Shown piece by piece: positions 41,726 to 50,367 of a stretch of DNA of 64,000 nucleotides. Within the stretch, counting starts at the first letter, position 1; every line of letters starts with the position of its first letter. The stretch spans positions 1 through 64,000 of the forward strand of contig JBMZHG010000002.1 of assembly GCA_049616325.1 (NCBI GenBank), written 5' to 3'. A program made the translations under genes and the position numbers. This DNA is from UBA11663 sp049616325 (GTDB lineage Bacteria; Bacteroidota; Bacteroidia; Flavobacteriales_D; Sanyastnellaceae). Below the pieces are notes generated by a model. That model searched no databases and had not been told where the DNA came from. It saw only the letters and a program-made list of their open reading frames with translations.

Positions 41726-43008
41726 GGTTCTTCTGTCTTGTCAGGTTGGCATTCAAACGGAAGCAACAGCTTCAATGTTGTTCCCTCGCCGACGCGGCTG
41801 GCGATGTGGACGGATCCGCCGTGGCGTTCGACCACGTTTTTCACGTAGCTCAGGCCCAGCCCAAATCCCTTCACGTCGTGGACGTTGCCGGTGGGGACAC
41901 GAAAGAGCCTTTCAAAGACCTTGCCAAGATGTTCTTTGGCGATTCCCACACCGTTGTCCTGCACTTCGAGTGACACTCCGTCAGGGGTTTGGGCCGTGCG
42001 AATGACAAGATGCGGGTCGTCGCCTGAGTACTTCACGGCGTTGTCGATGAGGTTGAACAGCACGTTGGTCAAGTGGATGCGGTCAGCCACAAGGTTGGGG
42101 TTGCTCGCCTCCAAGGCCAAATCCACCTTCGCCCCCTGTTTGTGGAACTGCATCGCCATGTTCTGCACCACGCTCTTGACAAGGTCGTGCAGGTTGAGGG
42201 GCTGGACGTACAACCGCATGGCGCCGGACTCGGACAAGCTCGCGCGCAAGACGTTTTCGACCAACACCCCGAGGCGTTTGTTCTCTTCGCGAATCAACCC
42301 GAGGTAGTGCTTTCGCGCGTCCTCGTCGAAGGCCGGGTCGGACAGCGCCTCGCTCGCCAGGCCAATGCTGGAAATGGGCGTCTTGAGTTCGTGCGTCAGG
42401 TTGTTGACGAGGTCGCGTTGCAGGCGATCGAGCCGCTTCGTGCGCTGAATGGCGAACAGCGTGTACCCAAACCCGCCGGCAATGAGCAGCATCATCAGGA
42501 CGCTCAGGGCGAAGGCGCCGAGCATTTGGCCGAGGAGGTACCGCCCGAGGTCCGGGAAATGCACCCGGAACTGGAGGGTACCGAGGGCGACGGAGTACCC
42601 TTGGGCGAGGAGCGTCTCGCTGAACGGCTCGGCCTCGTCGAGGAGGTACACGGGTTGCCCGTACCGGTCGAACGCACCGAAGACGGGCTTCGCTTCGATG
42701 CCCTGCTCTTTGAAGGCGAGCATGAGCAGGGAATCCATGGGCAGGGCCTCCATGCGGCGTACGATGCTTCGCTCCAACGGCGCGAGGTTGTCCGTGCGCA
42801 GCAGCTGCGGGTCTTCGTCCTGTTGGGGGTCGAGGTGGCTCGCCGAGAGCCAGGTGGCCACGAGCTGGAGGCTTTGTTCGACGCTTTGGTCGAAGACCTC
42901 CTTGCGCAGTTTGGCCGACGACTCAAGCCAGCTCACTTGAACCGCCACGATGACCAGCATCGCCGCCGTCATGGACCCCACAAGCACGGGGATGAGCCGA
43001 CCTTTCAT
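41722..43008 (-). CDS. Membrane sensor histidine kinase
   Basis: The product has 428 residues. TM1 (~10-27) and TM2 (~160-187) enclose a periplasmic region of about 130 residues. The H-box VNNLTHELKTPISSIGLA places the phosphorylated His at ~206; the N-box FNLIDNAVKYSG, G1 VQDNGVGIAKEHLG and G2 GFGLGLSYV follow. No clear HAMP domain is seen. The signal is unknown. It is the first gene of the kinase-regulator pair. A CATCTTTG element ends 5 bases before the ATG, again a leaderless arrangement, and 11-bp-spaced repeats lie 60-90 bases upstream. Confidence 0.92.
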   Translation of the reverse strand: MKGRLIPVLVGSMTAAMLVIVAVQVSWLESSAKLRKEVFDQSVEQSLQLVATWLSASHLDPQQDEDPQLLRTDNLAPLERSIVRRMEALPMDSLLMLAFKEQGIEAKPVFGAFDRYGQPVYLLDEAEPFSETLLAQGYSVALGTLQFRVHFPDLGRYLLGQMLGAFALSVLMMLLIAGGFGYTLFAIQRTKRLDRLQRDLVNNLTHELKTPISSIGLASEALSDPAFDEDARKHYLGLIREENKRLGVLVENVLRASLSESGAMRLYVQPLNLHDLVKSVVQNMAMQFHKQGAKVDLALEASNPNLVADRIHLTNVLFNLIDNAVKYSGDDPHLVIRTAQTPDGVSLEVQDNGVGIAKEHLGKVFERLFRVPTGNVHDVKGFGLGLSYVKNVVERHGGSVHIASRVGEGTTLKLLLPFECQPDKTEEP

Positions 43009-43013
43009 GAGAC

Positions 43014-43021
43014 CAAAGATG
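43014..43021 (-). promoter_or_regulatory. Promoter -7-like element CATCTTTG of the two-component operon
   Basis: On the minus strand CATCTTTG differs from TAnnTTTG only at its first base and ends 5 bases before the histidine-kinase ATG. The spacing agrees with other leaderless candidates in the window. Confidence 0.45.
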
Positions 43022-43071
43022 GCGCGACTTGCATGATTTCCGCCTCAAGTGACCGCACAGGCAACCCAGGC

Positions 43072-43100
43072 GTCAACAAACATTCACAACCCGTTCACAA
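43072..43100 (-). promoter_or_regulatory. Direct TTCACAA repeats at 11-bp spacing upstream of the two-component operon
   Basis: TTCACAA occurs at 43083-43089 and 43094-43100, one helical turn apart, with a weaker GTCAACA one turn before. OmpR/PhoB-type regulators usually bind such direct repeats, so this may be an autoregulatory site. The rest of the 327-base gap 43009-43335, between the divergent kinase gene and dnaG, shows no gene; it also holds the two -7-like elements listed separately. Confidence 0.4.
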
Positions 43101-43310
43101 AGGATTGACACGGCAGGCCAAGTCCCGGGGCAGGTTTGCCTTGGATTCAGTTCTGAAGAAGCCCTTCGGGGCGGAACAGAAGCAGGAGCACCAGGTGAAA
43201 AATCGGGCGGGCGAACGCGCCTGCTCGCAGCAGATTCGGTGAAGAGACCTCTTCCCCAGAACGTCATCTTTCGGGGTGCCGTTTTTCTATGGCTTCCTCG
43301 GATTCTTGGG

Positions 43311-43318
43311 TATCTTCG
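43311..43318 (+). promoter_or_regulatory. Promoter -7-like element TATCTTCG of dnaG
   Basis: TATCTTCG lies 17 bases before the dnaG ATG at 43336, and would give a leader of about 12 bases. It overlaps the in-frame upstream extension starting at 43276, which supports the downstream start. Confidence 0.45.
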
Positions 43319-43335
43319 TAGGCCCACTCTGCCCC

Positions 43336-45402
43336 ATGATTCCCCAGGACACCGTAGACCAAATCATGAACGCCGCCGTCATCGAAGAGGTGGTGGGCGA
43401 TTACGTGGAGCTGAAGAAATCGGGAAGTTCGTTGCGGGGATTGAGCCCGTTCACCAACGAAAAAACGCCTTCGTTTTACGTCTTGCCGGCCAAAGGCATC
43501 TTCAAGTGCTTTTCGAGCGGGAAGGGCGGGAGCGTAGTGACGTTCCTGATGGAACTGGAAAAGGCGAGCTACCCCGAGGCGCTGCGCATGTTGGCGCGCC
43601 GGTACAACATCGAGATCGAGGAAAAGGCGCCGACCCCGGAAGAGCTCGCGGCGGCGACGGCCAAGGAGAGTTTGGGCAACCTCGTGGCGTGGGCTTCGAA
43701 GTGGTTCACCGAACAGATGCGCACGACCGACGCGGGCAAGGCCATTGGCAGGAGCTATTTCGTCGAGCGCGGGTTTCGGGACGACGTGCTCGAAACGTTC
43801 CTGATTGGGTACAGCCCCGATTCGTGGGACGCCTTGGCTACGGCGGCGCAGGCGGCCGGCTACCCGGCCGAGAAGTTGGTCGAGGCCGGGCTGTGCAAAC
43901 AACGGGACGACGGCTCGCTTTGGGACTTCTTCAAGGGCCGCGTCATGTTCCCGATTCGGGATGTGACGGGACGGGTCATCGGGTTTGGGGGACGCACCCT
44001 CACCACGGACAAGAAGGTGGCGAAGTACTTCAACTCGCCCGAGAGCGTCCTGTACAACAAGTCGAAGGTGCTGTACGGCATGCACCTCGCCAAGCCGGCC
44101 ATCGTCAAGGAGGAGCGGTGCTTCCTGGTCGAGGGATACACGGACGTGATGGCCATGCACCAGGCCGGGGTCTCCAACGTGGTCGCGTCGAGCGGCACGG
44201 CCCTGACGACCGGCCAAATCCACTTGATCCGCAGGTTCACCAAGAACGTCACGGTCATTTTCGACGGCGACGCTGCGGGCATCCGGGCTTCATTGCGGGG
44301 GATCGACATGCTTCTTGCCGAGGGCATGGCCGTGAAAGTCGTGCTGCTGCCGGACGGAGACGACCCCGACACGTACGCGAAAAAGGTCGGCAGCGACGCC
44401 CTGAACCGGGCCATCCACGACGACGCCCAGGACTTCCTGCAATTCAAAACTCAACTTCTCGCCGACGAGGCGGGCACGGACCCCATCAAGCGCGCCGAGA
44501 TGATTCGCTCCGTGGTGGAGTCCATCGCGGCGATTCCCGACGCCATTCAACGCTCGGTTTACTTGCAGTCGTCGGCTTCCCAGCTCGGATTGCAAGAGCA
44601 GGTTCTTGGCACCGAAGTGGCCAAGGTCTTGCATCAGCAATCCCTGGCTGCGTCGAAGCGGTCGGGAGGCCACCGCGGTTCTCAGCGCCCATCGGCGACG
44701 GGTTTTCAAGGAGGGTCGGGCGTCCCAGGCGACCCAGGCGCGTCTGGCGACCAGCACGCTCCGCCTCCGTCGGAGGAAGGTCGCGGCGGGACGGGTTCAG
44801 AGGGTGCCGCGCCCGCCCGCCCCGTGGGGTTGTCCGAACGCACGGTCGTGGAGAACGACCTGGTTCGGGCCTTGCTCGAATACGCCGCAGAGGTGGTTAC
44901 GGTGCGGGTGGAGGCGGAGGAGGAAGGAGCCGAGCCGACCGACCTCGAAGTTCCTTTTGCTGAACTTGTGATCCACCGCCTCGAGGAGGAGCACATCGAC
45001 ATTCAGGAACCGATGAACCAGGCGGTCGTCAAGCGTTTTTCGGACGAACTCGACCACGAACGCATCTTGACGGCCGACCAGCTCGCCAACGACGCCGACG
45101 TGGGCGTCCAGCAAAAGGTGGCCGGGGCTTTGGTGCAGCAGCACGTGCTGAGTCCCAACTGGTCCCAGCGCCACAAGATTTATCCGGTGGTGGAGCGCGA
45201 CCAGTTGATTACGTTGCTCGAAGATAGCCTGAGCCGGCTCCACCTTTTGGACTTGCGAAAAGCGAGCAAGGAGGTGGCGACGAAGTTGGAGCAGGGTGGT
45301 CTGAGCGTGGAGGACGAGCGAGACCTTTTGGCCCAAAAAGTTCAGCTCGACCGCGAGATTCAAACGACTTTGGCTCATTTTGGCACCGTCATTTTGCCGT
45401 AA
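43336..45402 (+). CDS. dnaG: DNA primase
   Basis: The product has 688 residues from the ATG at 43336 (MIPQDTVDQIMNAAVIEEVV). The N-terminal CHC2-type region reads GLSPFTNEKTPSF, then FKCFSSGKGG, so only one of the four zinc ligands (C58) remains; related Bacteroidota primases also look degenerate here. The catalytic TOPRIM domain has LVEGYTDVMAMHQAG and VIFDGDAAGI. A Gly/Pro/Ser-rich linker (~445-490) leads to a C-terminal helicase-interacting region. The enzyme makes RNA primers at the replication fork. It is divergent from the histidine kinase gene and upstream of mscS. Confidence 0.94.
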   Translation: MIPQDTVDQIMNAAVIEEVVGDYVELKKSGSSLRGLSPFTNEKTPSFYVLPAKGIFKCFSSGKGGSVVTFLMELEKASYPEALRMLARRYNIEIEEKAPTPEELAAATAKESLGNLVAWASKWFTEQMRTTDAGKAIGRSYFVERGFRDDVLETFLIGYSPDSWDALATAAQAAGYPAEKLVEAGLCKQRDDGSLWDFFKGRVMFPIRDVTGRVIGFGGRTLTTDKKVAKYFNSPESVLYNKSKVLYGMHLAKPAIVKEERCFLVEGYTDVMAMHQAGVSNVVASSGTALTTGQIHLIRRFTKNVTVIFDGDAAGIRASLRGIDMLLAEGMAVKVVLLPDGDDPDTYAKKVGSDALNRAIHDDAQDFLQFKTQLLADEAGTDPIKRAEMIRSVVESIAAIPDAIQRSVYLQSSASQLGLQEQVLGTEVAKVLHQQSLAASKRSGGHRGSQRPSATGFQGGSGVPGDPGASGDQHAPPPSEEGRGGTGSEGAAPARPVGLSERTVVENDLVRALLEYAAEVVTVRVEAEEEGAEPTDLEVPFAELVIHRLEEEHIDIQEPMNQAVVKRFSDELDHERILTADQLANDADVGVQQKVAGALVQQHVLSPNWSQRHKIYPVVERDQLITLLEDSLSRLHLLDLRKASKEVATKLEQGGLSVEDERDLLAQKVQLDREIQTTLAHFGTVILP

Positions 45403-45420
45403 TCCCGTCAACTACTTCCT

Positions 45421-46254
45421 TTGAACGAACTCCTCAACCGGACTTTTCACCTCGGTCACCACAGCATCAGCGTGCTGGAGTTGCTCGAGGTGGCGGCAGT
45501 GATTCTTGTGGCGCGCGTCCTACTCGCCATGTTGAGACGCGGGTTGCGCCGGGCCAAACGCGTGTCAGCGATGGACGAGGGAAAGCGCTTCATCATTCGA
45601 CGGTTGGTGGCTTCGGCGGTTTGGACGGTGACCGCGTTGATGGTGCTGTCCATTTTTGGGGTGGATTTGACGGCACTTTGGGCCGGTTCTGCCGCGCTCT
45701 TGGTGGGCGTGGGAATTGGGCTTCAAGGCTTTTTCAACGACGTGGTCAGCGGTTTTGTGCTGCTCTTTGAGGGCGGCGTGGCGGTGGGCAACGTGTTGGA
45801 AGTAGACGGGAAATTGGTGCGTGTCGAACGCATTGACTTGCGCTCCACGCGGGTGGTGACCGTGGCGGGAGAGCTCATTGTGCTGCCCAACGCCAAAGTG
45901 GCCGGCGAGGCCGTGACCAACCTCAGCCAGGGCGACCGGGCCATGCGCATCCGCGTCAACGTGGGGGTGGCGTACGGGAGTGACGTGGCGTTGGTAAGCC
46001 GAATTTTGGCCGAGGCGATGGCCGAGCAGCCAGAAGTGCTCAAGTCCCCCGAGCCGGTGGTGTTTTTCCAAGATTTCGCCGACTCTTCCTTGAATTTCAG
46101 CGTCATGGGTTGGCTTGACGATCCATGGGACCGCATGGCGATCCAAAGCCGGGTGCGCACGGCCATTGACGCCAAGTTCCGGGAAAACGGCGTCACCATC
46201 CCGTTCCCACAACGGGACCTCCACATCGTCGACCACCGAGCCGTTTCAGGCTGA
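45421..46254 (+). CDS. MscS-family mechanosensitive channel
   Basis: The product has 277 residues with three N-terminal hydrophobic helices. The third contains the pore-lining Gly/Ala pattern LWAGSAALLVGVGIGLQGFF, then NDVVSGFVLLFEG, followed by the beta domain VRVERIDLRSTRVVTV and the LPNAKVAGEAVTNLSQ segment typical of small MscS channels. It releases osmolytes under hypo-osmotic shock. The start appears to be TTG at 45421, 18 bases after dnaG; no ATG is available near the N-terminus. It is convergent with recJ. Confidence 0.9.
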   Translation: MNELLNRTFHLGHHSISVLELLEVAAVILVARVLLAMLRRGLRRAKRVSAMDEGKRFIIRRLVASAVWTVTALMVLSIFGVDLTALWAGSAALLVGVGIGLQGFFNDVVSGFVLLFEGGVAVGNVLEVDGKLVRVERIDLRSTRVVTVAGELIVLPNAKVAGEAVTNLSQGDRAMRIRVNVGVAYGSDVALVSRILAEAMAEQPEVLKSPEPVVFFQDFADSSLNFSVMGWLDDPWDRMAIQSRVRTAIDAKFRENGVTIPFPQRDLHIVDHRAVSG

Positions 46255-46287
46255 GGCGCGACGAAATCCAGAAAGGCACGTATTTGT

Positions 46288-48006
46288 TCAGGACTCGCTT
46301 GGGCGAACAGCGCGAATGTGCATGTTGAGGGACGTCCTGCCTCGGAACGTGTTCTTGACCAAGGTGAACACCAAGTCCATTTCGGACATGCGCCTCACTT
46401 CTTCGAATCGGTCGCCCATGCCAAACCCAATGGCTTCGAAGCGGTTTTGTGGCGAATCGGCGGGATGCAGGATGAGCTTCAAGTGACGGCCTCGGTGCCC
46501 CACGGTTCGCGGTGGCAGAGCGGCTTTCAGACGGCTCGCCATGAAGACAGGAACTCCGTTTCCCGGCCCAAACGGCGCCAAGTTTTCCATCTGTTCGAAC
46601 ACTTCCGGCGTCATGGCCTCCAAATCGATTTCGAGGTGGTAACTGATGCTCGGCGCCGGAATTCGGCCGTTGACTTGGGACGCGATGCTCTTTTCAATGG
46701 CCGTCGTGAAGTCTTTCAATTGGTCGCTCCGCAACGTTAGTCCTGCCGCCATGGGGTGGCCGCCAAATTGCTCGAGGTACGACCGGCATTCCTCCAGCGC
46801 TTCGTGGATGTCCACGCCTTGAACGCTTCGTGCGCTGCCCATCATCAGTCCGTTCTCCTCGCTCAGCACAATCGTCGGGCGGTAGCGCGCTTCCACCAAG
46901 CGACTCGCTACGATTCCCAGCACTCCCCGATGCCAGCCTTCGCCGCACACCACGGTGCAGCACCGGCCTGCAGGCTGTTCCGCCATTTGGGCCAAAGCTT
47001 CTTCTGTCATCTCCTCGTCCAAATCGCGCCGGTCTTGGTTCATCGACTCCAGCTCGTACGCCAATTCGTAGGCGGTGTTGTCGTCGGAGGCCATGAGCAG
47101 TTCCACCGCTTTGAGGGCGTGTCCCACGCGTCCCGCCGCGTTGATGCGCGGCCCAAGGGTGAAGCTGATGTCGCGCACGGTGTTGGGCACGCGGTCGATG
47201 TTGGCCACGTGCAGCATGGCACGAATCCCCGGCCGCATTGTCTTTCGAAGCTTTCGCATGCCGTGGTGGGCCAAAATGCGGTTCTCCCCGGTGATGTCCA
47301 CCAGGTCGGCCCCGATGCTTAGCGCGAGCAAGTCCAAATGGTCGTACACCGACGACATGGTCAGTCCGATGGTGTTGACGAGCGCGGTCAGAAGCTTGAA
47401 CGCCACGCCCGCGCCCGACAATTCTTTGAAGGGGTATTCGCAGCCTTCTTGCTTGGGGTTCAGCAAGGCGTAGGTCACCGGCAACATGTCTGCAGGAAGG
47501 TGGTGGTCGCACACGATGGTGTCGATTCCCGCTTCAGCAGCCGCGGCCAAGGCGTCAAAATCTTTGGTGCCGCAGTCGAGGGTGATCAACAACGTGCACC
47601 CCGACACTTTGGCCCTCTCGACGCCTTTGGGAGAGACGCCGTAGCCTTCGCCGTAGCGCATGGGAACGTACGGCAGGACGGGAACTTGAAGGCCCTTGAA
47701 AAACGACGACACCATGGCCACGGAAGTCGTGCCATCCACGTCGTAATCGCCGTACACCATGATTCGCTCGTTGCGTTCGATCGCTTTCATGATCCGTGCC
47801 ACGGCTTTGTCCATGTCCTTCATGAGGAAGGGGTCGTGGAGCTTTTCGCGGCTTGGATCCAAGAAGTCGTCGACTTCTTCCTTGTTGTTCATTCCCCTCT
47901 GAATCAGCAGCGAAGCAACCAACGGGCTTAACCCCGTGTCTTGTGACAAGCGACCCACATCTTGAAAATTGGGTGCTGTGGAAGGCTTCCATTCGAGGTT
48001 GTCCAT
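46288..48006 (-). CDS. recJ: Single-stranded-DNA-specific exonuclease RecJ
   Basis: The product has 572 residues. The DHH-superfamily motifs are clear: MVYGDYDVDGTTSVAM (~78-93), TLDCGTKDFD and VCDHHLPADMLP, then the DHHA1 region CTVVCGEGWHRGVLGIVASR and the GGHPMAAGLTL motif. RecJ degrades single-stranded DNA 5-prime to 3-prime in recombination and mismatch repair. It is divergent from the Cys-rich lipoprotein gene; 68 bases separate the starts. Confidence 0.95.
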   Translation of the reverse strand: MDNLEWKPSTAPNFQDVGRLSQDTGLSPLVASLLIQRGMNNKEEVDDFLDPSREKLHDPFLMKDMDKAVARIMKAIERNERIMVYGDYDVDGTTSVAMVSSFFKGLQVPVLPYVPMRYGEGYGVSPKGVERAKVSGCTLLITLDCGTKDFDALAAAAEAGIDTIVCDHHLPADMLPVTYALLNPKQEGCEYPFKELSGAGVAFKLLTALVNTIGLTMSSVYDHLDLLALSIGADLVDITGENRILAHHGMRKLRKTMRPGIRAMLHVANIDRVPNTVRDISFTLGPRINAAGRVGHALKAVELLMASDDNTAYELAYELESMNQDRRDLDEEMTEEALAQMAEQPAGRCCTVVCGEGWHRGVLGIVASRLVEARYRPTIVLSEENGLMMGSARSVQGVDIHEALEECRSYLEQFGGHPMAAGLTLRSDQLKDFTTAIEKSIASQVNGRIPAPSISYHLEIDLEAMTPEVFEQMENLAPFGPGNGVPVFMASRLKAALPPRTVGHRGRHLKLILHPADSPQNRFEAIGFGMGDRFEEVRRMSEMDLVFTLVKNTFRGRTSLNMHIRAVRPSES

Positions 48007-48046
48007 GGTGTTGAGAGGGATGCGGGGTCCAGTTGTGTTCCAGTTG

Positions 48047-48054
48047 TATCTTTC
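48047..48054 (+). promoter_or_regulatory. Promoter -7-like element TATCTTTC before the Cys-rich lipoprotein gene
   Basis: TATCTTTC, one base different from TAnnTTTG, lies 20 bases before the ATG at 48075, giving a leader of about 15 bases. Confidence 0.4.
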
Positions 48055-48074
48055 GCCACGTCAAAATTACGCAC

Positions 48075-49046
48075 ATGACCTCTCACGGACTCTCCACTTC
48101 TTTTGTCAGCCGCTTTTTTGTGGCAATGCTCGCCGTCGGTTTGTCCGCGGCTTCGCTCACCAGCTGCCTCAACGACGACAACCTGATCGGGGAGAATTGC
48201 TACGACGAGATTCTCAACAACGGCGAAGAGCTCATCGATTGCGGTGGGCCGATTTGCGACCCCTGCGACCCGTGTGAGAACGAGCTTTGGGACCCTCTCG
48301 AAGGTGAACAGTGGGTGGATTGCGGCGGAAGTTGCGAGCCTTGTGCCACCAATTTCAACGGCCAATTGGACGAAGGTGAAACCGGCATCGACTGCGGTTG
48401 CGAAGGATGCCCTGCCTGCCCTGAATTGTGCGGTGACGGGTTGCTGAACGGCTACGAAACGGGTGTGGACTGCGGGGGCGTGGATTGCGACCCTTGCCCC
48501 ACGTGCGACGACGGCGAATTGAACGGCAACGAAACCGGCATCGACTGCGGCGGCCCTGACTGCGACCCTTGTGAGTGCTTGTGCGACTGCACCAACGGAA
48601 TCCAAGATGGCCTCGAGGACTACATCGACTGCGGCGGCCCCAACTGCGAACCTTGCGCGGCGGAAATCCAGTGGACTTCTGCGGGCGTCCAGTACTTCGG
48701 GGACGCGACGGCTTCAGCAGAATTGGTTGGTGGCAACCTCCAAATCCAGGGCGTCAGTTTGGCAGGCGCGCAGGTCGGATTTGTGATTGCAGAGCCCGCG
48801 GACGGTTGGTACAACGGCCATGTGGTGGCGCTCAATGCCGCTGCGATTCCCCAAGCGGCCGCCTACACAAGCACGTTGGGAACCAACTACACGACTCTGT
48901 TTGGGGGGAACACCACGTTTGCCATCAACTACATCGACCCCGTATCGGGCGGGTACGTGGTGGGAACCTTTGCAGGGTCCTTGTTGGACGCCACAGGCGC
49001 AGCAGCCACGTTGAGCGGAGGCACCTACGCCCTGCCCATCAACTGA
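48075..49046 (+). CDS. Secreted lipoprotein with six DCGGxxCxPC repeats
   Basis: The product has 323 residues from the ATG at 48075. A signal peptide ends in the lipobox SLTSC (Cys 31). Residues ~40-195 hold six Cys-rich repeats of the form NGxETGxDCGGxxCDPC (for example ETGVDCGGVDCDPC and ETGIDCGGPDCDPC; one is variant, DCGCEGCPAC). About 130 residues of Ala/Gly-rich beta-type sequence follow (IQWTSAGVQYFGDATASAE) and end LSGGTYALPIN. The regular Cys spacing suggests a disulfide-linked rod or metal site on the surface. I know this repeat as common in Bacteroidota surface proteins without a defined function. No sorting tail is seen. Confidence 0.75.
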   Translation: MTSHGLSTSFVSRFFVAMLAVGLSAASLTSCLNDDNLIGENCYDEILNNGEELIDCGGPICDPCDPCENELWDPLEGEQWVDCGGSCEPCATNFNGQLDEGETGIDCGCEGCPACPELCGDGLLNGYETGVDCGGVDCDPCPTCDDGELNGNETGIDCGGPDCDPCECLCDCTNGIQDGLEDYIDCGGPNCEPCAAEIQWTSAGVQYFGDATASAELVGGNLQIQGVSLAGAQVGFVIAEPADGWYNGHVVALNAAAIPQAAAYTSTLGTNYTTLFGGNTTFAINYIDPVSGGYVVGTFAGSLLDATGAAATLSGGTYALPIN

Positions 49047-49167
49047 CCGGGCTGAGAGATCTCGGCTGACAAATCGGTGTGGATAAGGCGCGCCCCTGGC
49101 CTGCTTTCAACCGAAGGATTGGCATGAACTTCGCTGTTGCGTGTTGCGCAACTAGAGAATTCCTGCC

Positions 49168-50166
49168 ATGACATTTCCTTCCCTTTCCCGGTGCCGAGTT
49201 GGGCACGTGACGACGATGACGCTTCTCGCTGCGATTTTGGCGTTGCCTGGATGCGTGACGACGCAGCAGTACGAGGCGCTTCAAACTCAGCTCGACGAAG
49301 CGGAAAAGGAGAATTCCGAATTGCGTTTGGCCCGACAAGATGCCCAAATCAGCAGCCGCGAACTCGAAGGAAAGGTGGCGCGGCTTACCGCGGAGAGCGA
49401 AGCTTTGGCGGCAGATGCAAACCAGCTCGGTTCGGAGGCGAAACGCTTGCGCGAAGAGGTGGACCGGCTGACCGAGCTGAACGAGGCCCTCACGGACCAG
49501 AGCTCCGGCCGACTCAGCGACATCGCGGAAGAAAACCGGCAGTTGCTCGAGGACGTGATGAAGATCCGCGAGGAACTTCAAAGCCGCGAAGACCGCCTCA
49601 ACCGCCTAGAACGCGACCTCAACGAAAAGTCCGCTCAACTCGAGGCTCGGAGCAAGCGGGTTCAGGAGTTGGAATCGCTCTTGGAAGCGCGGGAACGAGC
49701 GGCCGAGGCGTTGCGAGCCCGGTTGGCGGAGGCGCTTCTCGGATTCCAAGGCAAGGGTCTGAACGTGGAACAGCGCAACGGCAAGGTCTACGTGAGCATG
49801 GAGGCGAAGCTGTTGTTTCCTTCAGGAAGCGCCACGGTCGACCCAGGAGGACGCGAAGCCTTGCAGGGGCTGGCCGGCGTCATTGCCGAGCAGCGTGACC
49901 TCGAGATCGTGGTTGAAGGCCACACCGACACCGACCAACTTCGAAGCACGTCCATTCCGCGCAACAACTGGGAGCTCAGCGTCCTGCGCGCGACGGCCGT
50001 CGTCAACATTCTGTTGGAGAACGCTGGCGTGGACCCGTCCATGTTGGCGGCTTCAGGCCGAAGCGAATACCACCCCGTGGACGCGTCGAACAAGGCCAAA
50101 AACCGGCGAATTGAGGTCATCCTTGCGCCCAACCTCGACAGCCTGTACGAGCTGATCTCCGAGTGA
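49168..50166 (+). CDS. OmpA-family lipoprotein with coiled coil (peptidoglycan binding)
   Basis: The product has 332 residues. A lipobox LALPGC is followed by a long coiled coil (~35-195, rich in E, R, L, Q). A C-terminal OmpA/MotB domain (~200-325) follows: LLFPSGSATVDPGGREAL, VVEGHTDTDQL and NRRIEVIL, the latter including the peptidoglycan-binding Arg. The protein should link the outer membrane to the cell wall. The ATG at 49168 is used; 49216 (MTLLAAIL) is an alternative with an equally good signal. An intrinsic terminator follows at 50205. Confidence 0.87.
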   Translation: MTFPSLSRCRVGHVTTMTLLAAILALPGCVTTQQYEALQTQLDEAEKENSELRLARQDAQISSRELEGKVARLTAESEALAADANQLGSEAKRLREEVDRLTELNEALTDQSSGRLSDIAEENRQLLEDVMKIREELQSREDRLNRLERDLNEKSAQLEARSKRVQELESLLEARERAAEALRARLAEALLGFQGKGLNVEQRNGKVYVSMEAKLLFPSGSATVDPGGREALQGLAGVIAEQRDLEIVVEGHTDTDQLRSTSIPRNNWELSVLRATAVVNILLENAGVDPSMLAASGRSEYHPVDASNKAKNRRIEVILAPNLDSLYELISE

Positions 50167-50204
50167 CGCAACCCCGGTCGACCGGCACGCAATTGTCGCG
50201 CAAC

Positions 50205-50234
50205 AAAAAAGCCGCCTCAGAGGGCGGCTTTTTT
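50205..50234. terminator. Bidirectional intrinsic terminator
   Basis: A run of A, stem GCCGCC, a 6-base loop TCAGAG, stem GGCGGC and a run of T. It lies 39 bases after the OmpA-family gene on the plus strand and just after tRNA-Gln on the minus strand, so it can end both transcripts. Confidence 0.88.
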
Positions 50235-50242
50235 GTTTTCGT

Positions 50243-50316
50243 TGGTTGCCCCACCAGGACTCGAACCTGGAAAAACGGAACCAAAATCCGGTGTGTTACC
50301 ATTACACCATGGGGCA
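50243..50316 (-). tRNA. tRNA-Gln (anticodon TTG)
   Basis: On the minus strand, acceptor TGCCCCA pairs with TGGGGCA. The D-arm is GGTGTAATGGTAACAC, the anticodon arm CCGGA-TTTTGGT-TCCGT gives anticodon TTG, and the T-arm holds GGTTCGAGTCC. Discriminator A is followed by an encoded CCA. It decodes Gln CAA and CAG. Confidence 0.95.
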
Positions 50317-50353
50317 ATTGCGCAAAGGCGGTGCGAAGATAAACAACGCAAGG

Positions 50354-50361
50354 TAACTTCG
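50354..50361 (+). promoter_or_regulatory. Promoter -7-like element TAACTTCG of the aldehyde dehydrogenase gene
   Basis: TAACTTCG ends 6 bases before the ATG at 50368 and matches the TAnnTTSG pattern found before other starts here. It lies between tRNA-Gln and the gene. Confidence 0.45.
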
Positions 50362-50367
50362 TCCACC

